Shown here: positions 34,381 through 43,329 of the stretch, one piece after another
How positions within the stretch are numbered: position 1 is the stretch's first letter
How the letters are laid out: every line of letters begins with the position of its first letter
Origin: Zoogloea sp.
GTDB taxonomy: Bacteria; Pseudomonadota; Gammaproteobacteria; Burkholderiales; Rhodocyclaceae
Direction: 5' to 3'
NCBI GenBank assembly: GCA_016720685.1
Contig: JADKKC010000005.1
Location: forward strand, 1-64,000
Length of the DNA: 64,000 nucleotides
Notes under the pieces: generated by a model
What the model was told of the DNA's origin: nothing
Databases searched by the model: none
What the model saw: only the letters and a program-made list of their open reading frames with translations
Made by a program: the position numbers and the translations under genes

Positions 34381-35136
34381 ATGCAAGGCTTCAATACCCT
34401 GTTGTACAAGGAGTGCCTGCGTTTCTGGAAGGTCGGCTTCCAGACGGTGCTCTCACCCGTGCTCACCGCGGTGCTTTACCTGCTGATCTTCGGCCACGTG
34501 CTGGAGGACCACGTTCAGCCCTATCCGGGCGTCAATTACACGGCCTTCCTGGTGCCCGGCCTGGTGATGATGACGGTGTTGCAGAACGCGTTCGCCAACA
34601 GCTCCTCGTCGCTCATCCAGAGCAAGATCACCGGTAACATCGTGTTCGTGCTGCTGCCGCCGATCTCCTACCGGGAGTTCTATTCCGCCTACGTGATCGC
34701 CGCCGTGCTGCGCGGCGCCATGTGTGGCCTGGGCGTGCTGCTGGTGTCGCTGCCTTTCGTGTCGTTCAATATCGCCGAGCCGGTCTGGATCGTCGCCTTC
34801 ACGCTGCTGGGCGGGGCCTTCCTGGCCAGCCTGGGCGTGATTGCCGGCATCTGGGCCGACAAGTTCGATCAGCTGGCGGCCTTCCAGAACTTCCTGATCA
34901 TGCCGCTCACGATGCTGTCCGGCGTGTTCTATTCGATTCATTCCCTGCCGGCTTTCTGGCAGGGGGTGTCGCATTTCAACCCGTTTTTCTTCATGATTGA
35001 CGGTTTCCGCTACGGATTTTTCGGCGTCTCCGATGTTTCTCCCTGGACGAGCATCGGCGTCGTGACGGTCTGTTTTGTTGTTCTCGCGGTGATCACCCTG
35101 CAAATGCTTGGCAGGGGCTACAAGCTGCGCGCCTGA
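34381..35136 (+). CDS. ABC-2 type permease (YadH-like)
   Basis: This 251-residue membrane protein begins QGFNTLLYKECLRFWKVGFQ and has about six hydrophobic segments. It contains FLVPGLVMMTVLQNAFANSS and FLIMPLTMLSGVFYSIHSLP followed by FWQGVSHFNPFFFMIDGFRY, the ABC-2 family signature near the C-terminus. It pairs with the upstream ATPase as an exporter; the substrate is unknown. It lies between mla and ibaG-murA, as in many betaproteobacteria. Confidence 0.93.
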   Translation: MQGFNTLLYKECLRFWKVGFQTVLSPVLTAVLYLLIFGHVLEDHVQPYPGVNYTAFLVPGLVMMTVLQNAFANSSSSLIQSKITGNIVFVLLPPISYREFYSAYVIAAVLRGAMCGLGVLLVSLPFVSFNIAEPVWIVAFTLLGGAFLASLGVIAGIWADKFDQLAAFQNFLIMPLTMLSGVFYSIHSLPAFWQGVSHFNPFFFMIDGFRYGFFGVSDVSPWTSIGVVTVCFVVLAVITLQMLGRGYKLRA

Positions 35137-35150
35137 GGATTGAATTAAAG

Positions 35151-35405
35151 ATGTTTGAAGCGAGTGAAATCGAGCGGCTGATCGCCGCAGGCCTCCCCTG
35201 CGACTTCCTGCAGATCGAGGGGGATGACGGCACCCATTTTTCGGGCATCGTGGTCAGTCCCGAATTCGAGGGAAAGATGCGCGTGCGCCAGCACCAGTTG
35301 GTCTACGCCACGCTGGGCAAGCTGATGGGCAATGAAATTCACGCCCTCCAACTGAACACCTACACGCCCAAGCAGTGGGCAGAACTTCTGAAGGAACTGG
35401 GCTGA
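35151..35405 (+). CDS. ibaG: BolA/IbaG family protein
   Basis: This 84-residue protein has the BolA fold with EIERLIAAGLPCDFLQIEGD, HFSGIVVSPEFEGKMRVRQH and QLVYATLGKLMGNEIHALQL. The conserved histidine and cysteine are suitable for iron-sulphur cluster binding with a monothiol glutaredoxin. IbaG/YrbA lies next to murA in many proteobacteria, as here (15 bp upstream). Confidence 0.92.
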   Translation: MFEASEIERLIAAGLPCDFLQIEGDDGTHFSGIVVSPEFEGKMRVRQHQLVYATLGKLMGNEIHALQLNTYTPKQWAELLKELG

Positions 35406-35420
35406 ACGCCCGGTCGACGC

Positions 35421-36671
35421 ATGGATAAACTGTTGATTGCAGGCGGCGCCCGCCTGTCTGGCGAGATCGCCATTTCCGGCGCCAAGAACGCCGCGCTGCC
35501 CATCCTGTGTTCGGCGCTGCTGACCCGGGAGCCGGTCACCTATACCAACGTGCCGCGCCTCAACGACATCGGCACGCTGCTGCGCCTGCTCGAACAGATG
35601 GGCGTCAAGGTCAGTCGCGAAGGCGATACCGTCACGCTGGACGCAAGCGGGGTCGACAACCCGGTGGCGTCCTACGAGATGGTCAAGACCATGCGCGCCT
35701 CCATCCTGGTGCTCGGCCCGCTGGTTGCCCGCTTCGGCGAGGCCCGCGTGAGCCTGCCGGGTGGCTGTGCCATCGGCGCGCGTCCGGTTGACCAGCACAT
35801 CAAGGGTCTGCAGGCGATGGGCGCCGCGGTTACGGTCGAGCACGGTTACGTGCACGCCAAGGTGCCGCGACTGAAGGGCGCCCGCATCTTCACCGACATG
35901 GTCACCGTGACCGGCACCGAGAACCTGATGATGGCCGCGTGTCTGGCCGACGGTGAAACCGTCATCGAGAACGCCGCCCGCGAACCCGAAGTCGTCGACC
36001 TGGCCAACTGTCTGGTAGCGATGGGCGCGCAGATCTCCGGCGCCGGCGGCGACCTGATCCGCATCCGTGGTGTGCAGGCCTTGCACGGTGCCACCCACCG
36101 CGTGATGCCGGACCGCATCGAGACCGGCACCTACCTGTGCGCCGCGGCTGTCACCGGGGGCGAAGTGCGCCTCACCGGCACCTCGGCCAGCTACCTCGAC
36201 GCCGTCATCGACAAGCTGATGGACGCCGGCTGCGAAGTGATCGCCGAGCGTGATGCGATCCGTCTCAAGGCCCCGGCCCGTCTCACCGCGGTGAGCCTGC
36301 GTACTTCACCGTACCCGGCTTTCCCGACCGACATGCAGGCCCAGTTCATGGCCCTGAATGCGGTGGCCGACGGCACTGCGGTGATTCGCGAGACGATCTT
36401 CGAGAACCGCTTCATGCATGCGGTGGAATTGCAGCGCCTGGGCGCCGACATCAAGATCGACGGCAACACGGCCTTCGTGAAAGGTGTCGGGCGCCTGCAG
36501 GGGGCCACCGTGATGGCCACCGACCTGCGTGCCTCGGCCAGCCTGATCATTGCCGGCCTGATTGCCGAAGGGGAAACCACGGTCGAGCGCATCTACCACC
36601 TCGATCGCGGCTACGAGCGGCTCGAAGAAAAACTCGGGGCGCTGGGGGCAAGGGTTACGCGCTTGCGCTGA
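35421..36671 (+). CDS. murA: UDP-N-acetylglucosamine 1-carboxyvinyltransferase MurA
   Basis: This 416-residue enzyme transfers enolpyruvate to UDP-GlcNAc, the first committed step of peptidoglycan synthesis. It shows GGARLSGEIAISGAKNAALP, the catalytic cysteine in LPGGCAIGARPVDQHIKGL, FTDMVTVTGTENLMMAACLA, PDRIETGTYLCAAAVTGGEV and FPTDMQAQFMALNAVADGTA. The cysteine is present, so fosfomycin sensitivity at this step would be expected. Follows ibaG in the same direction. Confidence 0.98.
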   Translation: MDKLLIAGGARLSGEIAISGAKNAALPILCSALLTREPVTYTNVPRLNDIGTLLRLLEQMGVKVSREGDTVTLDASGVDNPVASYEMVKTMRASILVLGPLVARFGEARVSLPGGCAIGARPVDQHIKGLQAMGAAVTVEHGYVHAKVPRLKGARIFTDMVTVTGTENLMMAACLADGETVIENAAREPEVVDLANCLVAMGAQISGAGGDLIRIRGVQALHGATHRVMPDRIETGTYLCAAAVTGGEVRLTGTSASYLDAVIDKLMDAGCEVIAERDAIRLKAPARLTAVSLRTSPYPAFPTDMQAQFMALNAVADGTAVIRETIFENRFMHAVELQRLGADIKIDGNTAFVKGVGRLQGATVMATDLRASASLIIAGLIAEGETTVERIYHLDRGYERLEEKLGALGARVTRLR

Positions 36672-36741
36672 AAACCGGAAGGTGGGCCCCGCTTCGAGGC
36701 CCATATTGAAATCCTTCGGACGGTGACGGTGCCCGGATGGC

Positions 36742-37125
36742 TCAGGTGGCGGGGTTTACCGCCAGCACCGTGATCTGGATGGCGCGGCCTTCCGGAGTTT
36801 GCCAGTCGATGTGCTGACCGACCGAGAGGCCGAGCAGGGCGCTGCCGGCCGGCGAGAAGATGGAAACCTTTCCACCGGCGGCGCTGGCTTCGTGGGGCCA
36901 GGCCAGGGTCAGTTCGTATTCGCGGCCCGATGTTTCCTCGCGGAAACGGGCGCGGCTGTTCATGGCGATGACGTTGTCGGGCATGGCGTCGTCATCGAGC
37001 ACCCTGGCGCGATCGAGTTCGGCGCGCAGGTCGTCGAGGTCGCTGCGGTTGCGGGTCGGCGGGTTGGACAGCAGGCCTTCCAGGCGTTCGAGGTCATGAG
37101 TTGAAACAATGATTTCGGGCTTCAT
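36742..37125 (-). CDS. rnk: Nucleoside diphosphate kinase regulator Rnk
   Basis: This 127-residue protein has an N-terminal helical part (DLERLEGLLSNPPTRNRSDL) and a GreA/GreB-like C-terminal domain (REYELTLAWPHEASAAGGKV, SIFSPAGSALLGLSVGQHID). Rnk-type proteins bind RNA polymerase in the secondary-channel region. It is convergent to murA and divergent from hisG. A terminator-like hairpin lies in its own leader, see the next entry. Confidence 0.9.
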   Translation of the reverse strand: MKPEIIVSTHDLERLEGLLSNPPTRNRSDLDDLRAELDRARVLDDDAMPDNVIAMNSRARFREETSGREYELTLAWPHEASAAGGKVSIFSPAGSALLGLSVGQHIDWQTPEGRAIQITVLAVNPAT

Positions 37126-37146
37126 ATATCAAACTCTCCGGAGTTG

Positions 37147-37186
37147 AAAAAAAGAAAAAGGCCGAACCCGCTCGAGCGGTTCAGCC
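37147..37186 (-). terminator. Terminator-like hairpin in the rnk leader
   Basis: On the minus strand GAACCGCTCGAGCGGGTTC (with flanking GGCT/GGCC) is followed by TTTTTCTTTTTTT. It lies 20-60 bp before the rnk ATG, and no minus-strand gene precedes it within the 115 bp before the hisG start. It is therefore either an attenuator for rnk or the end of an unseen short RNA. Confidence 0.6.
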
Positions 37187-37301
37187 ACGGAGTCAAGGCT
37201 AACAGAAGGGCCGCTGCAGAACAATTGCCTTCCTGGATGCCTGGGCGCGGACTTTGCCGCTAATCGGCTAAAATCGCTTTTTACGCAGACAGATCACCAT
37301 C

Positions 37302-37946
37302 TTGAACGGCATAACGCTTGCCCTTTCGAAGGGCCGAATTTTCGAAGAGACCCTGCCGCTGCTTGCCGCCGCAGGGATCACGCCCACCGACAACCCGGAA
37401 ACCTCCCGGAAGCTGATCATCGGTACCAACCGGCCCGATGTGCGCCTGGTCATCGTGCGTGCCACTGACACGCCGACCTACGTGCAGTATGGCGCAGCCG
37501 ACATGGGCATTGCCGGCAAGGACACACTGATCGAGCACGGCGGTGCCGGCCTGTATCAGCCCCTTGACCTCAACATCGCCAAGTGCCGTCTATGCGTGGC
37601 CGTGCGCAAGGATTTCGACTACGCCGCGGCAGTCAAGCGCGGTGCGCGAATCCGTGTTGCCACCAAGTACGTCAAGGCCGCCCGGGAGCATTTCGCAGCC
37701 AAGGGCGTGCACGTCGATCTCATCAAGCTGTACGGCTCAATGGAGCTGGCCCCGCTGGTCGGGCTGGCCGACGCGATTGTCGATCTCGTCTCCACCGGCA
37801 ACACGCTCAAGGCCAACAACCTGATCGAGGTCGAGGACATCATGCCGATCAGTTCCCGCCTCGTGGTCAACCAGGCCTCGCTCAAGCTCAAGCGTGAGTT
37901 GATCCAGCCAGTGCTCGAGGCCTTTGCAGGAGCCATCAAGCCATGA
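37302..37946 (+). CDS. hisG: ATP phosphoribosyltransferase, short form (HisG)
   Basis: This 214-residue enzyme starts at TTG 37302 (NGITLALSKGRIFEETLPLL). Motifs: PDVRLVIVRATDTPTYVQYG, AADMGIAGKDTLIEHGGAGL and the PRPP loop LADAIVDLVSTGNTLKANNL. It catalyses the first step of histidine synthesis. The short form lacks the C-terminal regulatory domain and needs a HisZ partner, which is not in this window. It overlaps hisD by 4 bp. Confidence 0.95.
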   Translation: MNGITLALSKGRIFEETLPLLAAAGITPTDNPETSRKLIIGTNRPDVRLVIVRATDTPTYVQYGAADMGIAGKDTLIEHGGAGLYQPLDLNIAKCRLCVAVRKDFDYAAAVKRGARIRVATKYVKAAREHFAAKGVHVDLIKLYGSMELAPLVGLADAIVDLVSTGNTLKANNLIEVEDIMPISSRLVVNQASLKLKRELIQPVLEAFAGAIKP

Positions 37947-39259
37947 GTGCCCAGATTCGCCGCCTTTCCTCGGCCGAGCCGGATTTCATGTCCACGCTCG
38001 ACACCCTGCTGGCTTTCGAAGGCAGCACCGATGCCGCCATCGAAGTGGCCGTCGCCGAGATCCTGCGGGCCGTGAGGAGCCAGGGGGACGCCGCCGTCGT
38101 CGACTTCACCCGCCGCTTCGACCACCTGGACGTGGCGGACATGTCGGCGCTGGAACTGCCCAAGGCCGAGCTTGATGCCGCGCTGGCGGGGCTGCCCGCC
38201 GGGCAGCGTGCCGCGCTCGAGGCGGCGGCTGCCCGGGTGCGCAGCTACCATGAGCGCCAGGTCCAGGAGTCGTGGTGTTACAACGACGAATCGCAAGGCA
38301 TGCTGGGTACGCGCCTCGGCCAGAAGGTCACGCCGCTGGACCGCGTGGGTCTCTACGTGCCGGGCGGCCGCGCGTCCTACCCCAGTTCGGTGCTGATGAA
38401 CGCCATCCCCGCCAAGGTGGCCGGTGTTGGCGAGCTGATCATGGTGGTGCCCACTCCCCGCGGCGAGAAGAATCCGCTGGTTCTGGCTGCCGCGGCCATC
38501 ACCGGCGTCGATCGGGTGTTCACCATCGGTGGCGCCCAGGCTGTCGCCGCGCTGGCTTACGGCACGGCAACGATTCCGCAGGTCGACAAGATCGTCGGCC
38601 CCGGCAACGCCTACGTGGCCAGCGCCAAGCGGCGCGTTTTCGGCACCGTCGGCATCGACATGGTCGCCGGCCCGTCCGAGGTGCTGATCATCTCCGATGG
38701 TTCGGGCAATCCGGACTGGGTGGCGATGGATCTCTTCGCCCAGGCCGAGCACGACGAACTGGCCCAGTCCATCCTGCTGTGCACCGACGAAGAATTCATC
38801 GGTCGAGTCGAGGAGAGCATCGCCCGGCTGCTGCCCGAGATGCCGCGTCGCGAAACAATCGCCACCTCGCTGAAGAACCGTGGTGCGCTGATCCACGTGA
38901 GCGATCTTGCTGAAGCCTGCCGGATCGCCAACCGCATCGCGCCAGAGCACCTTGAGCTGTCGCTCGACGATCCCTACCCGTGGATCGACCAAATCCGCCA
39001 CGCCGGCGCGATCTTTATCGGTCACTACTCGGTCGAAGCCCTGGGTGATTACTGTGCAGGCCCAAACCACGTGTTACCGACCATGCGCAGCGCACGCTTT
39101 TCCAGCCCGCTGGGGGTCTACGACTTCCAGAAGCGCACCAGCCTCATCGAGATTTCCGAAGCGGGCGCGCAAACGCTCGGCAGGGTTGCGTCGGTTCTTG
39201 CCCATGGCGAAGGCCTGCAGGCTCACGCCCGTTCTGCCGAGATGCGCTTGAAAGGCTGA
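37943..39259 (+). CDS. hisD: Histidinol dehydrogenase
   Basis: This 438-residue enzyme oxidises histidinol to histidine in two NAD-dependent steps. Visible: PLDRVGLYVPGGRASYPSSV, the glycine-rich TIGGAQAVAALAYGTATIPQ, KIVGPGNAYVASAKRRVFGT, VGIDMVAGPSEVLIISDG, zinc/active-site DLFAQAEHDELAQSILL and HAGAIFIGHYSVEALGDYCA, then GPNHVLPT. Starts at ATG 37943 overlapping the hisG stop. It is the last plus-strand gene before the inverted hisC. Confidence 0.97.
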   Translation: MSAQIRRLSSAEPDFMSTLDTLLAFEGSTDAAIEVAVAEILRAVRSQGDAAVVDFTRRFDHLDVADMSALELPKAELDAALAGLPAGQRAALEAAAARVRSYHERQVQESWCYNDESQGMLGTRLGQKVTPLDRVGLYVPGGRASYPSSVLMNAIPAKVAGVGELIMVVPTPRGEKNPLVLAAAAITGVDRVFTIGGAQAVAALAYGTATIPQVDKIVGPGNAYVASAKRRVFGTVGIDMVAGPSEVLIISDGSGNPDWVAMDLFAQAEHDELAQSILLCTDEEFIGRVEESIARLLPEMPRRETIATSLKNRGALIHVSDLAEACRIANRIAPEHLELSLDDPYPWIDQIRHAGAIFIGHYSVEALGDYCAGPNHVLPTMRSARFSSPLGVYDFQKRTSLIEISEAGAQTLGRVASVLAHGEGLQAHARSAEMRLKG

Positions 39260-39277
39260 TCGCTACTCCTGGCACGC

Positions 39278-39306
39278 AAAAAAACCGCACCCGAGGGTTC
39301 GGCTTT
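39278..39306 (-). terminator. Terminator of inverted hisC
   Basis: On the minus strand CCGAACCC and GGGTGCGG pair (one mismatch) and are followed by TTTTTTT. It lies 22 bp past the hisC stop and ends short of hisD. The plus strand has no T-run of similar length. Confidence 0.65.
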
Positions 39307-39328
39307 CTCATGGTGCCGGCGTGACGTG

Positions 39329-40420
39329 TCAGGCCACGATTTCCTTCAGAGCCTCCAGCAGCAGTTCGCACTGCGCCTCCGTTCCCACCGTGATGCGCAG
39401 GAACTGATCAATGCGTGCTGCCTTGAAGTGCCGCACGATGATGCTGCGCGCCCGCAGCGCCGCGGCAAGGGCGACTGCATCGCGATCCGGATGGCGGGCG
39501 AAGACAAAGTTGGCGGCCGACGGCAGCACCTCGAAGCCGAGTGCGGCGAGGCCTGCAGAGAGTGCATTCCGGCTGGCGATGACCTGCCTGCGGGTTTGCT
39601 GAAACCATGCCTCGTCGTCCATCGCCGCGCTGGCGCCCACAAGGGCGAGGCGATCGAGCGGGTAGGAGTTGAAGCTGTCCTTGACCCGTGTGAGCGCCTC
39701 GATAAGCTCCGGCTGGCCGATCGCGAAGCCAACCCGTAGCCCGGCCAGCGAGCGGGATTTTGACAGGGTCTGGGTGACGAGGATGTTCGGGTGCTGCCTG
39801 ACCAGTGTCACCGCGGTGGGAATCACGTCGAGGCCACCAAAATCGATGTAGGCCTCGTCGACGACGATGGGCGCATCGGGCAGGGCTGCGGCCAGACGGG
39901 CGATTTCATCCAGCGACAGCAGGCGGCCGGTGGGGGCGTTGGGGTTGGGGAAAATCACCCCGCCAATATTGGCCGCGCCGCGGGCGAGGTAGTCATCCAC
40001 GCGGATTGCGAACTCTTCCGACAACGCTATGGTTTCGAAGTCGATGCCATAGAGGCCGCAATACACCGGATAGAAGCTGTAGGTGATGTCGGGAAAGAGC
40101 AGCGGCTTGTCGTGCTTGAGCAGGGCCTGAAAGGCGTGGGCCAGCACCTCGTCCGAGCTGTTGCCGACGAAAACCCATTCAGGGGGCACGCCGAAATGGC
40201 GACCGACGGCATCCTTGAGCTGGCTGCCGGTCGGGTCCGGGTAGAGCTTGAGGCGGTCAGCGTCCTGGCCCAGCTCGGCGTGGATCGCTGCCTGCACGCG
40301 GGGGCTGGGCGGGTAAGGGTTTTCGTTGGTGTTGAGCTTGACCAGATTGGCGAGCTTGGGCTGCTCACCGGGAACATACGGGGTCAGGTCGTGGACGACG
40401 GGGCTCCAGAAGCGGCTCAT
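39329..40420 (-). CDS. hisC: Histidinol-phosphate aminotransferase (inverted within his operon)
   Basis: This 363-residue PLP enzyme has LVKLNTNENPYPPSPRVQAA, the cofactor site VGNSSDEVLAHAFQALLKHD, FPNPNAPTGRLLSLDEIA, VVDEAYIDFGG and the PLP lysine in TQTLSKSRSLAGLRVGFAIG. ATG 40420 (MSRFWSPVVHDLTPYVPG) gives the usual length. It is transcribed against all other his genes, between hisD and hisB, with its own terminator, so it needs its own promoter in the 111-bp gap to hisB. Confidence 0.95.
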   Translation of the reverse strand: MSRFWSPVVHDLTPYVPGEQPKLANLVKLNTNENPYPPSPRVQAAIHAELGQDADRLKLYPDPTGSQLKDAVGRHFGVPPEWVFVGNSSDEVLAHAFQALLKHDKPLLFPDITYSFYPVYCGLYGIDFETIALSEEFAIRVDDYLARGAANIGGVIFPNPNAPTGRLLSLDEIARLAAALPDAPIVVDEAYIDFGGLDVIPTAVTLVRQHPNILVTQTLSKSRSLAGLRVGFAIGQPELIEALTRVKDSFNSYPLDRLALVGASAAMDDEAWFQQTRRQVIASRNALSAGLAALGFEVLPSAANFVFARHPDRDAVALAAALRARSIIVRHFKAARIDQFLRITVGTEAQCELLLEALKEIVA

Positions 40421-40531
40421 GGCAAATCTGCTCGGCGGCGTTGGGCGCCGCAAGGGACGGTGAAAACGCTAAATGCTATCATGGTCGTTCCGATTACCTC
40501 GTTTCGACCGTTTCTCCTGGAATAACACGCA

Positions 40532-41119
40532 ATGCGGCAAGCCGAAATCTCTCGCGATACCCTCGAAACCAAGATCCGGGTCCGGATCGACCTGGATGGT
40601 TCGGGCAAGAGTCAGCTCAATACCGGCATCGGTTTCTTCGACCACATGCTCGACCAGATCGCCCGCCACGGCACATTCGACCTCGAAATCGAAGCTGCCG
40701 GCGACCTGCACATCGACGGCCACCATACGGTGGAGGATGTGGGAATCACCGTCGGCCAGGCCTTCGCGAAGGCCGTTGGCGACAAGAAGGGCCTGACCCG
40801 CTACGGCCACGCCTACGTGCCGCTCGACGAGGCCCTGTCCCGTGTCGTCGTCGATCTGTCCGGGCGGCCCGGGCTGGAGTTCGACGTGCCCTTCAGCGCC
40901 GGCATGATCGGTGCGCTGGATACGCAGCTCGTGTATGAATTCTTTCAGGGCTTCGTCAATCACGCCGGCGTCAGCCTGCATATCGACAACCTCAAGGGGC
41001 GCAACGCGCACCATCAGTGCGAAACCGTGTTCAAGGCCTTTGGCCGTGCGCTGCGCATGGCGGTAACGCCCGACCCGCGCCAGGCCGGCGTGGTCCCTTC
41101 GACCAAGGGGGCCCTGTGA
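40532..41119 (+). CDS. hisB: Imidazoleglycerol-phosphate dehydratase
   Basis: This 195-residue monofunctional enzyme dehydrates imidazole glycerol phosphate. Manganese-binding histidine motifs are TGIGFFDHMLDQIARHG, DGHHTVEDVGITVGQAF and GRNAHHQCETVFKAFGRALR. No phosphatase domain is fused, unlike the enterobacterial HisB. It overlaps hisH by 4 bp (GTGA). Confidence 0.97.
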   Translation: MRQAEISRDTLETKIRVRIDLDGSGKSQLNTGIGFFDHMLDQIARHGTFDLEIEAAGDLHIDGHHTVEDVGITVGQAFAKAVGDKKGLTRYGHAYVPLDEALSRVVVDLSGRPGLEFDVPFSAGMIGALDTQLVYEFFQGFVNHAGVSLHIDNLKGRNAHHQCETVFKAFGRALRMAVTPDPRQAGVVPSTKGAL

Positions 41120-41754
41120 GCACGGTCGCCATCATTGATTACGGCATGGGCAACCTGCGTTCGGTGGCCAAGGCCATCGAGCATATAGCCCCCGCTGCGA
41201 CGGTTGTCGTGACCGCCGACCCGGTCGAAGTGCTGTCCGCCGACCGGGTGGTGTTCCCCGGCCAGGGGGCGATGCCCGACTGCATGGGCGAACTCGATGC
41301 CCGCGGCTTGCGTCCGGCCGTGCTGGAAGCCGCCAGGAGCAAGCCCTTCCTGGGGATCTGTATCGGTCAGCAAATGCTCTTCGAGCACAGCGAAGAGGGG
41401 AACGTACCTGGCCTGGGTATCTTCAAGGGCGAAGTCCGGCGCTTTCCCGCCGACAAGATGGTGGCTGCCGACGGCTCGCGCCTCAAGGTGCCCCACATGG
41501 GCTGGAACGAGGTCTGGCAGAAGCAGGCCCATCCGCTGTGGGCCAACATCGAGGACGGCGCCCGCTTCTACTATGTTCACAGCTACTATGTCGATCCGGC
41601 AGATCCGTCCATCATCGCGGCGACTACCGACTACGGCATCCCCTTTACCGGGGCGGTAGCGCAGGCTAATATCTTCGCAATCCAATTCCACCCGGAAAAG
41701 AGCGCGCAAGCCGGTCTGCAGTTGCTGTCGAACTTCATGTCCTGGAAGCCCTGA
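41116..41754 (+). CDS. hisH: Imidazole glycerol phosphate synthase glutaminase subunit
   Basis: This 212-residue class-I glutaminase starts at GTG 41116 (STVAIIDYGMGNLRSVAKAI). The nucleophile cysteine lies in FLGICIGQQMLFEHSEEG and the histidine/glutamate in IFAIQFHPEKSAQAG. It feeds ammonia to HisF. The alternative upstream extension is out of character and overlaps hisB. Confidence 0.96.
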   Translation: MSTVAIIDYGMGNLRSVAKAIEHIAPAATVVVTADPVEVLSADRVVFPGQGAMPDCMGELDARGLRPAVLEAARSKPFLGICIGQQMLFEHSEEGNVPGLGIFKGEVRRFPADKMVAADGSRLKVPHMGWNEVWQKQAHPLWANIEDGARFYYVHSYYVDPADPSIIAATTDYGIPFTGAVAQANIFAIQFHPEKSAQAGLQLLSNFMSWKP

Positions 41755-41820
41755 CCTGGCTCCGTAGCCTATCTCACCCTCCCGCCGTTCCGTTTCAACT
41801 CATCTATCGCACTTCTTCCT

Positions 41821-42567
41821 ATGCTGCTGATTCCTGCCATCGACCTCAAGGACGGTCACTGCGTGCGCCTGAAACAAGGCGAAATGGACGCTGCCACGGT
41901 CTTCTCCGAAGATCCGGGTGCCACCGCCCGACACTGGATCAACCAGGGTGCCCGGCGCCTGCATGTGGTGGATCTGGATGGTGCCTTTGCCGGCAAGCCC
42001 AAGAACCAGACCGCGATCAGGGCCATTCTTGCGGAAGTCGGTGACGAGATCCCCGTCCAGCTGGGTGGTGGTATCCGCGACCTCGACACCATCGAGCGGG
42101 CGCTCGACGCCGGCCTCACCTATGTAATCATCGGTACCGCTGCAGTCAAGAACCCCGGCTTCCTGCACGACGCCTGCGGTGCCTTCCCAGGCCATATCAT
42201 CGTCGGCCTCGACGCGAAGGACGGCAAGGTGGCGGTGGATGGCTGGTCCAAGCTCACCGGCCATGATGTTGTCGATCTCGCCAAGAAGTTCGAGGACTAC
42301 GGTGTCGAAGGCGTGATCTACACCGACATCGGCCGCGACGGCATGCTTTCCGGCGTCAATGTCGACGCGACCGTCAAGCTGGCCCAGGCCCTGCGCATTC
42401 CGGTCATCGCCAGCGGCGGCATCGCCACCCTGACCGACGTGGAAGCGCTCTGCGCTGTCGAGTTCGAAGGCATCACCGGCGCCATCACCGGTCGTGCAAT
42501 CTACGAAGGCACCCTCGATTTCGCGGCAGCCCAGGCCCGCGCCGACGCCCTTAACGGGGCCGCCTGA
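41821..42567 (+). CDS. hisA: ProFAR isomerase HisA
   Basis: This 248-residue TIM-barrel enzyme shows MLLIPAIDLKDGHCVRLKQG, VQLGGGIRDLDTIERALDAG, VIYTDIGRDGMLSGVNVDAT and IPVIASGGIATLTDVEAL with the duplicated phosphate-binding loops. It isomerises ProFAR to PRFAR. Four bases separate it from hisF. Confidence 0.97.
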   Translation: MLLIPAIDLKDGHCVRLKQGEMDAATVFSEDPGATARHWINQGARRLHVVDLDGAFAGKPKNQTAIRAILAEVGDEIPVQLGGGIRDLDTIERALDAGLTYVIIGTAAVKNPGFLHDACGAFPGHIIVGLDAKDGKVAVDGWSKLTGHDVVDLAKKFEDYGVEGVIYTDIGRDGMLSGVNVDATVKLAQALRIPVIASGGIATLTDVEALCAVEFEGITGAITGRAIYEGTLDFAAAQARADALNGAA

Positions 42568-42570
42568 TCC

Positions 42571-43329
42571 ATGCTTGCCAAGCGCATCATCCCCTGCCTC
42601 GACGTCAGTGCCGGCCGTGTGGTCAAGGGCGTCAATTTCGTCGAGCTCAGGGATGCCGGCGACCCCGTCGAGGTGGCCCGCCGTTACGACGAGCAGGGCG
42701 CCGACGAAATCACCTTCCTCGACATCACCGCCAGTTCCGACGACCGCAACATCATCCTGCATGTCGTCGAGCAGGTCGCCGAGCAGGTTTTCATTCCGCT
42801 CACGGTGGGGGGCGGTGTGCGTACGGTCGATGACGTGCGGCGCCTCCTCAACGCCGGCGCAGACAAGGTCAGCATGAACACCGCGGCGGTGAATAACCCG
42901 CAGTTGGTGGCTGAAGCTGCCGGCAAGGTTGGCAGCCAGTGCATCGTCGTCGCCATCGACGCCAAGCAGGTGGCACCCGGCAAGTGGGAGGTCTTCACCC
43001 ACGGCGGTCGCAACCGCACTGGGCTCGATGTCATCGAGTGGGCGCAAAGGATTGCCGCCCTCGGCGCTGGCGAGATCCTGCTCACCAGCATGGACAGGGA
43101 CGGCACCAAGAACGGTTTCGACCTGGGCCTGACCCGCGCCGTTTCGGATGCGGTTTCAATTCCCGTAATCGCCAGCGGCGGTGTCGGCAGCCTCGAGCAC
43201 CTTGCCGACGGCGTCACCCTGGGCCGTGCCGATGCGGTGCTGGCCGCCAGCATTTTCCACTTCGGCGATCACACGGTGCGCGACGCCAAGGAGCTGATGC
43301 GCGCCCGTGGTATCGAGGTACGCCTGTGA
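42571..43329 (+). CDS. hisF: Imidazole glycerol phosphate synthase cyclase subunit
   Basis: This 252-residue TIM barrel starts LAKRIIPCLDVSAGRVVKGV (catalytic Asp in PCLDV). It contains DEITFLDITASSDDRNIILH, LTVGGGVRTVDDVRRLLNAG, ILLTSMDRDGTKNGFDLGLT and ASGGVGSLEHLADG. It forms the synthase with HisH. The stop overlaps the GTG of hisI. Confidence 0.97.
   Translation: MLAKRIIPCLDVSAGRVVKGVNFVELRDAGDPVEVARRYDEQGADEITFLDITASSDDRNIILHVVEQVAEQVFIPLTVGGGVRTVDDVRRLLNAGADKVSMNTAAVNNPQLVAEAAGKVGSQCIVVAIDAKQVAPGKWEVFTHGGRNRTGLDVIEWAQRIAALGAGEILLTSMDRDGTKNGFDLGLTRAVSDAVSIPVIASGGVGSLEHLADGVTLGRADAVLAASIFHFGDHTVRDAKELMRARGIEVRL

Noticed and set aside
36683..36702. TGGGCC/GGCCCA hairpin after murA as a terminator
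   Set aside because: The stem is short and no T-run follows on either strand; it may be a weak or Rho-linked site, but I cannot support it.
37225..37301. A sigma-70 promoter for hisG with -10 TAAAAT at 37269
   Set aside because: No acceptable -35 at 16-18 bp spacing is present, so I did not list it.
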